From Mactra quadrangularis (taxonomy: Eukaryota; Mollusca; Bivalvia; Venerida; Mactridae), in the NCBI GenBank assembly GCA_025267735.1, contig CM046301.1, positions 55,385,872 to 55,449,871 on the forward strand: a stretch of DNA of 64,000 bases, given 5' to 3'. This document shows, piece by piece, positions 23,841-38,800 of this stretch (position 1 is the stretch's first letter; each line of letters starts with the position of its first letter). Both the position numbers and the translations under genes were made by a program. Below the pieces are notes generated by a model that was not told the origin of the DNA, searched no databases, and saw only the letters and a program-made list of their open reading frames with translations.

Positions 23841-26800
23841 GTATGTTTTAAATATTGTGTATTATTGTTCTTGCTCTTTCCCTCATGGAAAGATTTAAAT
23901 CAATGTGGAAAATCAAAACCATTTCGTATTTTGTATCATGCCATTTTCAAAACCATGAAAACCGGTATTTTCACACATTTTCTCTATACGGGCATTAATC
24001 AAGCCGAACGAAAAACTTTTACAAAGATGAATCTGTCGTATCTTTGTCCCGCGAGGCGCGACACGAAAACACAATCATACGACAAATGTCTCTTTGCCGT
24101 ATCATCGTCCCGCGGGTTGTGAGATGAAAACACAAAGATGCGCCAAAAAAGGCAAAAACACGACATGAAAATGTGTCGTACCATTGTAAAAGTTTTGTCG
24201 TAAAAATACATTGTTGCATTGTGCTTCCTCAGGCGATAACACGACAAATGATTAAAATGTCGTATGATTGTGTTTTTGCATGGCGCCTCGCGGGACGATG
24301 ATACGACAAAAAGACCATTTTGTCGTACTTTCGTGTTTTCGTGTGGCGCCCCGCGGGACAACAATGCGACATGGCATAAATCAGCCACCATAGTTTTGTA
24401 TTGCCATGTTATTTATTTCAATTTCAGCTACTGTTTGACACTAATGGTTTCCTTTACATATTTGTCGGGGACGGCGGACCAGAAAAGGATCTCGATATAC
24501 AAGCTCAAAATGGGTATGTATAATAATGGATGACTTTGAATGTTTATAGATGACTCCCCAGCCCCGGTAGAACACCTCTATCTCAGATCTTAAAGGAAAT
24601 ATGCATATAGAGTATGCTACTTAACAAACTAAGTAAAACAGTACAAAAAAGAAACACAAAATACGCTAACACACATAAATAACTTCAGAAAAAGGACTTT
24701 CAGGCAGTGCGGTTTGTCCTCAGTTGGCACTATATAACATAATGTGGGATAAATTTTAATTTTGTATTTTGTAATTGTATCTATTTATGATGGAGGGTTT
24801 TTCCCATAGGCGGATCCCCCCTAGAATTTGGAAAATGTACCTGTCTATTAGTGTATTTCTTGCCTCTAAGACATTTTTAAGTAGCATGAAGCAAATTTTT
24901 CTCGGTGCTTAACATAGATTTAATGGTTATGTAGTTTTTATTATCAATATGTTGCATTTGTCTGCAAAACGTGTATAATGTGGTTGTGGTTCGATTTTTG
25001 GAACCCCCCCCCCCTCCCTAGAAAAGTTCGGACACCCTTCCCTAGAAAAAAATCCTGGATCCGCCCCTGTTCACTTATTTATTATTGTTATTATCAATCT
25101 TTTTGCACTACGCAATTGCATATGTGAATAAGCGTTCAATCAAATAAAAAGTTTAAATTAAAGGTTTAATGAGACAAATAGAGTCCATAGAATCAATCCA
25201 ATTGAAAGAACTTTCGAGCTTGTGGGAACTAGTCTTTCCGCGGAGCAGGGCTCGAATTTAACAAAAAATTAAACTTGCACATTTTTGCGAGTTGATTTTA
25301 TTTTAACTCGCACAATGAAAAAAGTCAATCACAATATTACTCCAAATTTTAATAGCATAATAACTATTCATATAAGCAATATGAAAACATTATAATACTA
25401 AATTCAACCATAGATAAAACAATGGCATCATTGTGGGATAGACAAAGAATATCGAACATGTTTGTACTGTGAATTTTTAAATAATGCTATCGATCTATTT
25501 GTTGCAATGCTGATTTCAGCCTCATTAGTTCGGACAGAAATATTTTGGGCAGCGATTCCAACTTGCGAAAATTTGCAATTTAAAATTAAAGTCACTTGCA
25601 ATTTTCAAAGCCCACTCGCATTTGGCGAGTATGCGAGCTTAAATTCGAGCCCTGCCGCGGAGCCTATCCATTGGCACGAATGTTCAACTTGTAAGAGTTA
25701 CACACAAACTGCGCTTTTCGTCTTGAATCAGATAGAACTATCGTTAGTTTATAGTTTATTTGTATGCGTCGTATGTATACTCTTGTCAGACATGGAAAAA
25801 TCAGTGTTACAATCGTCTCTATCATGTCAATACAAATGTTAAGAAATATTAGTTTTTATCAAGGTCATTGTCAGAGAGAGATTTGTCCGATTTTTATTCA
25901 CCTTGATTAATACATTTCATTTATCATTTGCAAGATACTTTATAGTTTTCTTTTGCATCCTTATCAGGTCAAGCTTAATTGGGTTTTTGACGGAAATTGA
26001 GTAACGTGATCTAAATATATTTTTCTGGAATCTTGAGCAGCAACGTCGAACAATGATTGTTTTCATTTCATATTGTACATTCTAGATCAAGTCTTCTTGG
26101 TAAAGTTTTACGTATCAATGTTGATAAATCCACCATTGCCGATTTCCGGCCAAAATATTACGACATTCCAGAGGACAATCCAATGAAAACAGACTGGAGA
26201 CCGGAAGTGTATGCTATTGGCGGAAGAAATATGTGGAGGTGTGGTCTGGATAAAGGTGACACAAACGGTGAGTATCAAGAACGAGAAATAGACAGATTTC
26301 TTACAGTCTTTCATTCAAGTTCAATTATAACAGATCGACTTATTAAATTTTATTATCTTAGCTCGATTGTTATACAAGTTATTACAACTTTATTACAACA
26401 AGATTAATCACTTTCGAGTCCACTACCTGGTCCCCTGTACTGCAACTAATAGGATAAAGCCTCTTGCTCAAGGAAACAAGGTAGTGGGTTTTATGAGGTT
26501 CGAATCAACGCGGGGCTAGCGATCCAATTCTTTCCAGTTCAATGTAGTAACCAATTGGCCACACCCGCTCCTCTTGTTAACTTATATATAACAATTTCGA
26601 ATGTCGTTGTGGAAGTGTTAGTATACGCTTAATTTTGAATCCGGCAATTTTGGTTCAAGGATTTCAGAATGAAACGTATTCGTCTTTTTAGAAAAGAAAC
26701 TCGGATCGGTAGCGCAGTTGGTAGCACGCCTGGATTTTGAATCTAGTGTACCGAAGGGGTTCAAATCTCACCCGGGGAGGTTATACCCTTCCATGAAAAT

Positions 26801-29800
26801 TTGACAATAATGTCAATTTTCATGCATTAATAAGATATAATTATGGAGAAGTGTCAGGCCTTGTGGAAGAATATGTGAGTACAGGTTATAGACGAGGGTC
26901 CAGGAAAGCCAGGTTAGGTGTGTTGGACTCTTGGTCTATACCGTGGTATTTAGTAAAAACCCGCAGTATACCGTGGTATAAAATTCCTGGCGGTAACCAG
27001 CTCTATTTGCGCCACATTGAAAGTTGTACAAAATAACAATAACGTCTAGGAATTAGAAAAAAAGACCTTGATATGCCAGACATCTAGTCAATAATCAAAT
27101 AAATGCTCTAATCTACTTGATTACAAATCTTAGAATTGTAAAATGGAATTAATATCTAATTGACATGGACAAGTAGCACAGACGGTTCAAGCTTTTTTAT
27201 ATTAAGGGAATCTATCTAGGAGTCTATAACTATAAATTAAAATCCTATATAAACGTATCTGCAAGTATTGAAATCGATGGAGTGGTGCTTGTGCCTTCAC
27301 CCCCCCCCCCCAAAAAAAAACAAATATGGAGAGGGGCATCTGTTAATTCACTCGTAACATTGTTTGATGATAGGGGCATCCGAGCTTGACACTTATTGAA
27401 AGGACGGAATGCCCAAGCATACAAATGAGGGTCAAAAATAGAGCATTCATAAGGAATGCAAAGATAGTATTTCTTCAGTTGAACAATAGAATAATGCATG
27501 CATTCCACTGAATTATCCCCTGTCGTCCCTCATCCTTGCTTGATACACCGTTGATTTAGGTATCTGGAAGCAGGAATTCAAGGAGATCATGTAATCAGCT
27601 TTAATTACTGTAGATACACATCTATTAACATATATAATTGATTGGCGACATTCTAAGATACTATCTTAAATAATACTGTCACTTTAATTAAAATACGATA
27701 CTAGTAGATTTGTAAAAACCAATTTAATAGACAAAGGTCACATTAGCTTGTAAGTTAAGCGGTCAAGACCGTTGAGGAGTGATATAGTACAAGCTTCAAT
27801 CAGGAGGTCCCTGAAGAAGTTTGCAGCTCCTTTTGTAAGGATATGCTGGTACTGCTTAAGCAGTGTCCAGGAAAGCTGGTGGGTTAGTCGCTGTCTAACA
27901 TAAAGATTTTGAATTTAAGGACAATGCTAGTAATAATTAACAAATTTTAGTTACTTCCGTCCGATAGGTATAGAGCTATTTCATGCTTGTACGGGTCAAA
28001 GTTTAACGCAAACGATATATATTTGTGAAATTATGACAATGCATAAATTATCAACAATGATCCTAACCTAAGGAACGGAGATGCAATCATGCAATATGTT
28101 TGCAGTACATTGTATGTGAAAAAAAACGTCGCTTTTTGAACTTATACTATGGGTACTGTCGGTCATCTCTATGATGATCTAGAGATCAATGTGTTCAATG
28201 GATCAGTGTGGGTCATTGATCATTCCGAGCACCTTGACGATAGCTTTATACTGCTTGTACACAAAATGTCCGAGCAGAAACAGTTAAATATGAACTCAAC
28301 AAACACATATACATTTGTATGTACCATGGACCCTGTTATAGGGTCCTTTGGTGTACTTAGAGACCTATAAAGTGTAGAAGTATAGATTAATACAAGTACT
28401 TGCGATGATACAAAGACCGCAATTTATTGAACTTATCATATTACATTAGGAACACATTTATAACATAACCCAAGCTTTGTTCCTTCTATTAACGTTAATT
28501 GTTCATACATTATATGTGAGTCAACATAGCGGTGGACAATGTGCGTGGACTTGACACTCCAGTCCTGACTCATACCTCTTCCCTCCCTCTGTACACGGTT
28601 AGAAGCTGTCTTATATAGTGTCCATGTAGCTACTAGAGCTCTGGATCATGTGATCAAATTAATGTACCTAAATATGGCAATTTGTTGTACATCAAGTATT
28701 ATTTCATATTCAGTGACCAGTAATTGTCTGGTACAATACTAACTTGCACTGCACGACCAGTGGTTTTAATGATCACCTTTCCAGGTGGGTTTCTAGTTAG
28801 TGGAAGCACATACTACATTTACTCACACCAAATGACCAGTGATTATATTACAAGATTATCTTTTATTATATGCTTTCCAGTCGAATACCGAGATGTATCG
28901 GTGAAATAAAAATCATTATCTTACCTCGTACAGAATACTCGTTTTTCATTGGCCGAGAGCGGTCACGTGCTGACCATGTATTATCCCATATTAGGTCAGT
29001 AGATTCTAATATCCAGTCAGTAACAAAATGTATAACTCTCTTGTCCGTGTTCTTTGATGCTAAAATTCAGATGGGGGTACTCGGTAAGATAAATTCGTTA
29101 CACAGTCAGTTACTGACCGAATACGGTGTGATACCGGGTCAGTGAATAAATATTGGGCTCGAGCTACGCTCTCACCCAATATTAATTTACTGACCCGGTA
29201 TCATACCGTATCCGGTCAGTAACTGACTGTGTAACTAATAATACTGTTTTGAAACAATGAAAACAATTTGTTATTTCTCACAGTTTGGATGCACCGGCCT
29301 GTTCTGATATACACTGTTTACTCTTATATTGTAAGACAATTAGAGTTAATAAAGTTTATGTTATGTTATGTTATGTTATGTTATGTTATGTTATGTTATG
29401 TTATGTTATGTTATGTTATGTTATGTTATGCTATGTTATGTTATGTTATGTTATGATGACATATCATACTTAAACGTTTAAAAAAGCCAGTTAGAAGCAT
29501 ATAATAAACAGAAAATTTGTTGGGTTTTTTTCAGTGTAAGATCTATTCATTTTACGAGTGAGCTAATCATATTATATTTTCACTCGTGCTACGCCACTCG
29601 TGAAAATATTGCATCCGTAGCTCACTTGTGAAATAAAAATCGATCTTGCACCGAAATAAACAAATATCCTCTATTTATTTGGAACATATTACAATATTTA
29701 TAGAACATTTCAATTTATGCAAGAAGATATCATATTATAAGATACCAACATTGATTCTTTTGTTATAAAGGTACCGGACGTGGAAGAATATTCTGTGGAG

Positions 29801-32800
29801 ATCTAGGTTCATCTGTTGCTGATGAAATCAATGAAATACGTAAGGGCGGTAACTATGGTTGGCCTAATTGGGAAGGAAGCACTTGTAGAATAGAAGGATC
29901 GTGTAAAGGTTTGTGTTACAGTTATTCTGTCCAGTAAACACGTAATATAAAAAGGGGCATAACGGTTAATTGATATACAAGTTGATATTTCAATACCACC
30001 CCTGACGGTTTTTTACGGGTTCGTTTTCCTTTTCAGTTTTTTTTGTAGTTACATGTATATGCCGTACTGATTGTTTTTATTATAATCTGAAATTCAAATG
30101 TTTGATTGAATGTTGAAATGGGTAGAAAACGTGAAATAATATTTTTGCTAAGTGACTAGTCAATATACTTTTGATGGTGTTTTTTCTAGATGAAAGCTAT
30201 GCATTGTTTGGTAGACGCAAAGGTCATCTCGACGTGACCCCATGAGCGATGTAAAGAGATCCTATATGATTTCTGTTTACAGAGATTGGGCTATAAAGTT
30301 CTTCTTTTATCTTCAGATAGTAACAACGTTCTTCCATTGTTTGAAGCCAGACATGATAAAGGTGATATAAGAGCTATTGTTGGTGGTCCCTTGTACAGAC
30401 AAACAAAATTTCCTTATCTTAGGGGACAGCTGATAGTTGGTGACTTTGTTACAGCGTAAGTTTGATGACAAATACTACTAAATTTGCCATAACATATTGT
30501 TGCATCATCATTCATGTTTAGACTTTTCGCTAAGCAAACTATCGTGTATCTTTCGTTCTGAATGCATGTACGTTGGTTTTGTTTTTGTTTGGTTTAACGC
30601 CGTTGCAACACATTGTATATGTCATATAACGGCGGTCACGGTCAACCTACTCACTGTTCCTAGAAAGGCTAAATCTCTGGATTTAGGTTTTAAGTAACTA
30701 CTAAGCACATAATTATATACTTACGTCAGTGACTGACAACTGTCCTACGTAATTAAGAGTCATTGGTAAGAGTGAGAATGGCCGTAGATATAATTTCATG
30801 ACCAAGCTCAACGAAAGTAGACCCCGCCCGGGAGTCGAACCCAGGACCCCCCGATCAGTAGACTTGCGTGCTACCAACTGAGCCAGCCGGGTGGCATATG
30901 TACGTTGGAAGGTAGTATACGGGTACTTTGTTGGTAATTATACATTTTACAATTAAAGCATCAGTTGGACTGGCTGCCCGAGGCTTCATTTCTTTTCCAT
31001 CTGAAATAGTAATCAGAAAATACTTATAAATTGTGGTAATATCACTTAAATTGCCTCTGTGGTGATATAAATATTCTAGCTCTTTTGGGGTTGTTAAAAG
31101 ACGTGGATTATTTAGATTTAAACAGCCTTTCTATAGAGATTATATAAGGGTTGTTTGGTAACTTGTGTTTTCAGATCTATTTATGCACTGAAGGAAACAT
31201 TAAATAATGATGGTACCAACCGATGGAATATAACGTCATTTCCGCTGTGTGATAAGTCGCGGTGTGGATGTAAATCACGTGATGTACCTCGTTCTCACCT
31301 TTTGTCATTTGGAGAGACACACACAGGTATTACAATTACTGTATTTCTCATTAACAAGGAATGCTTTGTCGCTCGCGTGATGAAAGCTAGAGCTCTAAGC
31401 AATAGGGACGTCACGTGAAGAATTTAATTTACTTTAAGTCTGTACTTACGATAAATTGCGAGAGTCAATGACCAGTGTTTTATTCAACAATTAACCGCTG
31501 ATCTTATAGTTCTCAATTATTTCCCAGAAAGATACGCTAAGGCCAGTAATTTGATATATAGCACTTATTACTGACAAAATATTACAAGAAGAAATGCTAA
31601 CAATTGACACATGCACATTGAATGTACATGCATACATAAAACACTTCACATGTCAGTCTTAAATACATGAAATGTACACTGGCGCCAGAGTCACGGTGTA
31701 TAAACGAAAACGAAACTGTACGATCGCTGTTGATCGGTATTTTAGGTCTGTGAAGTTAGCTATCTATTGTCTATTCTCTATTCAAAAGTCTATTCGCACA
31801 ATAGACAGCTATGTATTGAGAAATCTATTCATTCAGAAATCTATTCGCATTTACTGTATACATAGGCATAGGTAAGTTCAAAAATCTGTACAAAAATCTG
31901 TTCACAAAATGCCGAAAAGACAGCTGTCTATTCGGAAATCTATTCAGAAGTCTATTCGAAAAAAGTCACTAGTGCAATCAGACATATTTAAAAATTTAAA
32001 AGTCTTTTCATAGAAAACATAAATAGACAAATGTCCATTCAAAAGTCTATTCCGAAGTCTATTTGAAAAAAGCCAGTAATGCAATCAAACAGATTTAAAA
32101 GTATTTTCGTGGAATACGTAAAGATGCAAATGTCCATTCAAATGTCTATTCCGAAGTCTATTCGCAAATTTATGTATATGCATTCAAAATGAGGGTGAAG
32201 TCTTTTATAGAATTTCGAATAGAGAGCTGTCCATTTAAATGTCTATTCGGAAGTCTATTCGCAAAATCTGGTAAATGCTTTCAGAATGAGTCAGAAGTCT
32301 ATTATGCAGTAGCGAATACACAGCTATCCATTCAAAAGTCTGTTCAGAAGTTAATTTGCTAAATCATATATATGCAATTAGAATGCGTCTGAAGTCTTTA
32401 ATTAAGTTGCGAATAGATATATGTCGATTCAAAAGTCTATTCAGAAGTCTATTTGCAATATCATGTATAAGCAAGGACGGAAGTCCATTCAGAAGTATAT
32501 TCGAAAAAAGCCTGTAATGCAATCAAACAGATATCCATTCAAATGTCTTTTCAAAAGTCTATTCGAAAAATCATATATAGGCATAAAGAATGCGTTTGTA
32601 ATCTATTTTAAAGTTTTAAATAGACAGATGTCCATTGAAAGATTTATTCAGAAGTCTATTTGCAAAATCTGGTGAATGTATTCAGAATGAGCCAGAAGTC
32701 TATTATAGGTTTTTGAATAGAGAGCTGTCCATTCAAAAGTCTATTCAGAAGTCTTTTCGCAAAAATCATATATATGCAATATGAATGTGTCTGCAGACTG

Positions 32801-35800
32801 TTATAAAGTTGCAAATAGACAAATGTCCATTCAAATGTCTATTCAGAAGTCTATTCGCAAAAAAATCTGGAAAATGCGTCCATAATGATCCAGAAGTCTA
32901 TTATAGATTTTCGAATAGAGAGCTGTCCATTCAAAAGTCTATTCAGAAGTCTTTTCGCAAAAATCATATTTATGCATTATGAATGTGTCTGTAGACTGTT
33001 ATAAAATTGCAAATAGACAGATGTCCATTCAAAAGTCTATTCAGAAGTCTATTCACAAAATTATGGTAAATGCGTCCATAATGATCCAGAAGTCTATTAT
33101 AGATTTTCGAATAGAGAGCTGTCCATTCAAAAATCTTTTCAGAAGTCTATTCGCAAAAATCATATATATACATTATGAATGTGTCTGTAGACTGTTATGA
33201 AGTTGCAAATGGACAGATGTCCATTCAAAAGTCTATTCAGAAGTCTTTTCGCAAAAATCATATATATGCATTACGAAAGTGTCTGTAGACTGTTATAAAG
33301 TTGCAAATAGACAGATGTCCATTCAAAAGTCTTTTCAGAAGTCTTTTCGCAAAAATCATATATATGCATTATGAATGTGTCTGTAGACTGTTATAAAGTT
33401 GCAAATAGACAGATGTCCATTCAAAAGTCTTTTCAGAAGTCTTTTCGCAAAAATCATTTTTATGCATTATGTATGTGTCTGTAGACTGTTATAAAGTTGC
33501 AAATAGACAGATGTCCATTCAAAAGTCTATTCAGAAGTCTATTCGAAAACTCTGGTAAATGCGTCCATAATGATCCAGAAGTCTATTATAGATTTTCGAA
33601 TAGAGAGCTGTCCATTCAAAAGTCTATTCAGAAGTCTTTTCGCAAAAATCATATATATGCATTATGAATGTGTCTGTAGACTGTTATAAGTTGCAAATGG
33701 ACAGATGTCCATTCAAAAGTCTATTCAGAAGTCTATTCGCAAAATCTTGTAAATGCGTCCATAATGATCCAGAAGTCTATTATAGATTTTCGAATAGAGA
33801 GCTGTCCATTCAAAAGTCTATTCAGAAGTCTTTTCGCAAAAATCATATATATGCATTATGAATGTGTTTGTAGACTGTTATAAAGTTGCAAATAGACAGA
33901 TGTCAATTCAAAAAACTATTCAAAAGTCTTTTCGCAAAAATCATATATATGCATTATGAATGTGTCTGTAGACTGTTATAAAGTTGCAAATAGACAGATG
34001 TCCATTCAAAAGTCTTTTCAGAAGTCTTTTCGCAAAAATCATATATATGCATTATGAATGTGTCTGTACACTGTTATAAAGTTGCAAATAGACAGATGTC
34101 CATTCAAAAGTATATTCAGAAGTCAATTCACAAAATCTGGTAAATGCGTCCATAATGATCCAGAAGTCTATTATAGATTTTCGAATAGAGAGCTGTCCAT
34201 TCAAAAGTCTATTCAGAAGTCTTTTCGCAAAAATCATATATATGCATTATGAATGTGTCTGTAGACTGTTATAAAGTTGCAAATAGACAGATGTCCATTC
34301 AAAAGTCTATTCAGAAGTCTTTACGCAAAAAATCATATAAATGCATTATGAATGTGTCTGTAGACTGTTATAAAGTTGCAAATGGACAGATGTCCATTCA
34401 AAAATCTTTTCAGAAGTCTTTTCGCAAAAATCATATATATGCATTATGAATGTGTCTGTAGACTGTTATAAAGTTGCAAATAGACAGATGTCCATTCAAA
34501 AGTCTATTCAGAAGTCTTTTCGCGAAAATCATAAATATGCATTATGAATATGTCTGTAGACTGTTATGAAGTTGCAAATAGACAGATGTCCATTGAAAAG
34601 TCTATTCAGAAGTCTATTCGCAAAATCTTTTAAATGCGTCCATAATGATCCAGAAGTCTACTATAGGTTTTCGAATAGAGAGCTGTCCATTCAAAAGTCT
34701 TTTCAGAAGTCTTTTCGCAAAAATCATTTTTATGCATTATGTATGTGTCTGTAGACTGTTATAAAGTTGCAAATAGACAGATGTCCATTCAAAAGTCTAT
34801 TCAGAAGTCTATTCGAAAACTCTGGTAAATGCGTCCATAATGATCCAGAAGTCTATTATAGATTTTCGAATAGAGAGCTGTCCATTCAAAAGTCTATTCA
34901 GAAGTCTTTTCGCAAAAATCATATATATGCATTATGAATGTGTCTGTAGACTGTTATAAGTTGCAAATGGACAGATGTCCATTCAAAAGTCTATTCAGAA
35001 GTCTATTCGCAAAATCTTGTAAATGCGTCCATAATGATCCAGAAGTCTATTATAGATTTTCGAATAGAGAGCTGTCCATTCAAAAGTCTTTTCAGAAGTC
35101 TTTTCGCAAAAATCATATATATGCATTATGAATGTGTTTGTAGACTGTTATAAAGTTGCAAATAGACAGATGTCCATTCAAAAAACTATTCAAAAGTCTT
35201 TTCGCAAAAATCATATATATGCATTATGAATGTGTCTGTAGACTGTTATAAAGTTGCAAATAGACAGATGCCCATTCAAAAGTCTATTCAGAAGTCTATT
35301 CACAAAATCTGGTAAATGCGTCCATAATGATCCAGAAGTCTATTAAAGATTTTCGAATAGAGAGCTGTCCATTCAAAAGTCTATTCAGAAGTCTTTTCGC
35401 AAAAATCATATATATGCATTATGAATGTGTCTGTAGACTGTTATAAAGTTGCAAATAGACAGATGTCCATTCAAAAGTCTATTCAGAAGTCTTTTCGCAA
35501 AAATCATATATATGCATTATGAATGTGTCTGTAGACTGTTATAAGTTGCAAATAGACAGATGTCCATTCAAAAGTCTATTCAGAAGTCTATTCGCAAAAT
35601 CTGGTAAATGCGTCCATAATGATCCAGAAGTCTATTATAGATTTTCGAATAGAGAGCTGTCCATTCAAAAGTCTATTCAGAAGTCTTTTCGCAAAATCAA
35701 ATATATGCATTATGAATGTGTCTGTAGACTGTTATAAAGTTACAAATAGACAAATGTCCAATCAAAAGTCCATTCAAAAGTCTATTCAGAAGTCTATTTG

Positions 35801-38800
35801 CAAAATTTGTAAAATCCGTTCAGAATGAGTCAGAACTTACAAACAGTAGCGAATACACTGCTGTCCATTCAAATGTCTATTCAGAAGTCTATTCGCAACA
35901 TCATATGCATATGCATTTAGAATGTGGCTGAATTCTGATATAAAGTAGCGAATAGAAAGATGTCCATTCAAAGTCTATTCAGAAGTCTATTCACAAAATC
36001 TGGTAAATGCGTCCATAATGATCCAGAAGTGTATTATAGATTTTCGAATAGAGAGCTGTCTATTCAAAAGACTTTTCGGAAGTCTATTCGTAACATCATA
36101 TTAATATATGCTTTAAGAATTTGTCTAAGGTCTATTATAAAGTAGCGAATAGACAGATGTTCTTTCAAAATCTATTCAGAAGTCTATCCACAAAATCTGG
36201 TAAATGCGTTCAGAATGTGTCAGAAGTCTATTTTAGAGTTTCGAATAGAGAACTGTTCATTCAAAGTCTATTCAGAAGTTTATTTGCAAATTATTTTAAT
36301 GCATTTAGGATGCGTCAGACATTTATTATAGAGTAGCGAATAGACAGCTGTCCATTGAAATGTCTTTTCAGAAGTCTATTCGCAAAACTATGTTCATGCA
36401 TTCAGAATGTGTCAGATGAAATTGTGATAGACCTGCCATGTCTACTGAAGTTTGCGTGGTTTTGCCTGAACTAAGTAAGTTTTTTAACTCTCGTAAACAT
36501 AAATGAATCTCCCGAATGTTTCCGCAATTTTAGATGAAGATCGAATTTGCCTTTTCATATCGTCGATTTCTTGCAGATTCTGTAAACCAAGTCGAGCCGG
36601 TAAAGCCTGGTTCAAACAAGATTACTGGAACCGTAGATTACACAAGTGCAATTGCAAATTCGGTAACCAGTGCTGGTTCTATTCGAGGACGCGCCATTGA
36701 TTGAGACATGCTAATATTTCGAAGTTTGTAGGCAGAAAAACCTTTGAATTTCATATTAAATCGTAAACAAATTGTTATTATCCACAAGAAAAATAAGCGC
36801 CAAAACAAAACTACTAAGTCACCAATTTACATTTAAGTGATAAATTTATAAATTTATTGGAGTTAACGCCGTATCAACACAATTTAGGTCATTTCACGGC
36901 GTCTAGCGCACCTAACCTATCTTTCCTGGACCATTGTCTTTAACCAGTACTCACCTACCCTTCCACAAGGCCGGAAACTTCTCCATATTATCTAATCAAT
37001 GGAGGAAAATCGACATTATTGTCAAATTTTCATTCGCAACTCTAAAATAAACATGTGACACATTCTAAATGCATAATAAGATTTTGCGAATAGACTTCTG
37101 AATAGACATTTGAATGGACAGCTGTCTATTCGCAACTCTATAATGGACTTCTGACACATCCTTAATGCATATAAAAGATTTTGCGAATAGACCTCTGAAT
37201 AGACATTTGAATGGACAGCTGTCTATTCGCCACTTTATAATAGACTTGTGACACATTCTAAATGCATAAAAAAGATTTTGCGAAAAGACTTCTGAATAGA
37301 CATTTGAATGGACAGCTGTCTATTCGCAACTCTATAATAAACTTGCGACATATTCTAAATGCATATACATGATTTTGTGAAAAGACTTCTAAATAGACAT
37401 TTGAATGGACAGCTGTCTATTTGCAACTCAATAATGGACTTATGACACATTCTTTATGCAAATGAAGGATTTTGCGAATAGACTTATGAATGGACATTTG
37501 GATGCACAGCTGTCTATTGGCAACTCAATAATAGACTTGTGACGCATTCTATATGCATATGAATGATTTTGCGAATGAACTTTTGAATATACTTTTTTTC
37601 GATAAGACTTCTGAAAAGACTTCCGAATATACAGCTGTCTATTCACATCCCACGAATGAACCTCGGGGACAATCTGAATGCATAGCTATATTTTCGCGAA
37701 AAGACTTTTAAAAAAATGATCCAAATAGACTTATGAATGGACATCTGTCGCTTTGCATTCCGAGAATAGACATCTTGCACATTCAGATTGCATGACCATG
37801 TTATTGTGAATAAACTTTCGAATCGACTTTCGAATGGACATTTGTCTCTTTAAGTATTCAAAGAAAGACTTTAAATCAGTTTGATTGCTTTATGATTTTT
37901 TTCGAATAGACTTCTGAAAAGACCTCCGAATTAACAGCTGTCGATTCAAACCCCGCGAATGAATCTCAGGAACAATCTGAATGCATAGCTATATATTCGC
38001 AAAAAGACTTTTGAAAAGAGATCCGAATAGACTTTTGAATGGACATCTGTCGCTTTGCATTCCAGGAATAGACATCTTGCACATTTAGATTGCATTACTA
38101 TGTTTTTGTGAATTAACTTCTGAAAAGACTTTTGAATGGACATTTGTCTCTTTGCGTATTCCACGAAAAGACTTTTAAATCTGTTTGATTGCATTATGAT
38201 TTTTTGCAAATAGAATTCTGAAAAGACTTTTGAATTGACAGCTGTGTCTTCGCTACTGTATGATAGACTTCTGACTCATTCTAAACGCATTTACCAGATT
38301 TTGCGAAAAGACTTCTGAATAGTCTTTTGAATGAACATCTGTCTATTTGCAACTTTATAACAGTCTAAAGACACATTCATAATGCATATATTTGATTTTG
38401 CGAAAAGACTTCTGAATAGACTTTTGAATGGACAGCTCTCTATTCGAAAATCTATAATGGACTTCTGGATCATTATGGACGCATTTACAAGAATTTGTGA
38501 ATAGACTTCTGAATAGACTTTTGAATGGGCATCTGTCTATTTGCAACTTTATAACAGTCTACAGACACATTCATATTGCATATATATGATTTTTGCGAAA
38601 AGACTTTTGAATAGTTTTTTGAATGGACATCTGTCTATTTGCAACTTTATAACAGTCTACAAACACATTCATAATGCATATATATGATTTTTGCGAAAAG
38701 ACTTCTGAAAAGACTTTTGAATGGACAGCTCTCTATTCGAAAATCTATAATAGACTTCTGGATCATTATGGACGCATTTACCAGATTTTGCGAATAGACT

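Noticed and set aside
24001..24391. Open frames of 130 and 66 residues over the intron 1 MITE, and the continuation of exon 1 to 24122
   Set aside because: They come from the GC-rich inverted repeat and from reading through a good splice donor.
28149..28370. 73-residue frame in intron 3 of the HHIP-like gene
   Set aside because: No homology recognised, no splice context, and it does not fit between the in-phase exons 3 and 4.
29268..29473. Plus-strand frames of repeated LCYVM
   Set aside because: Artefact of the (TTATG)n repeat.
36503..36700. 65-residue Cys/Trp-rich open frame in the foldback core
   Set aside because: The same exon read in the phase set by the upstream donor gives a more protein-like sequence; the Cys/Trp-rich frame is probably its shadow.
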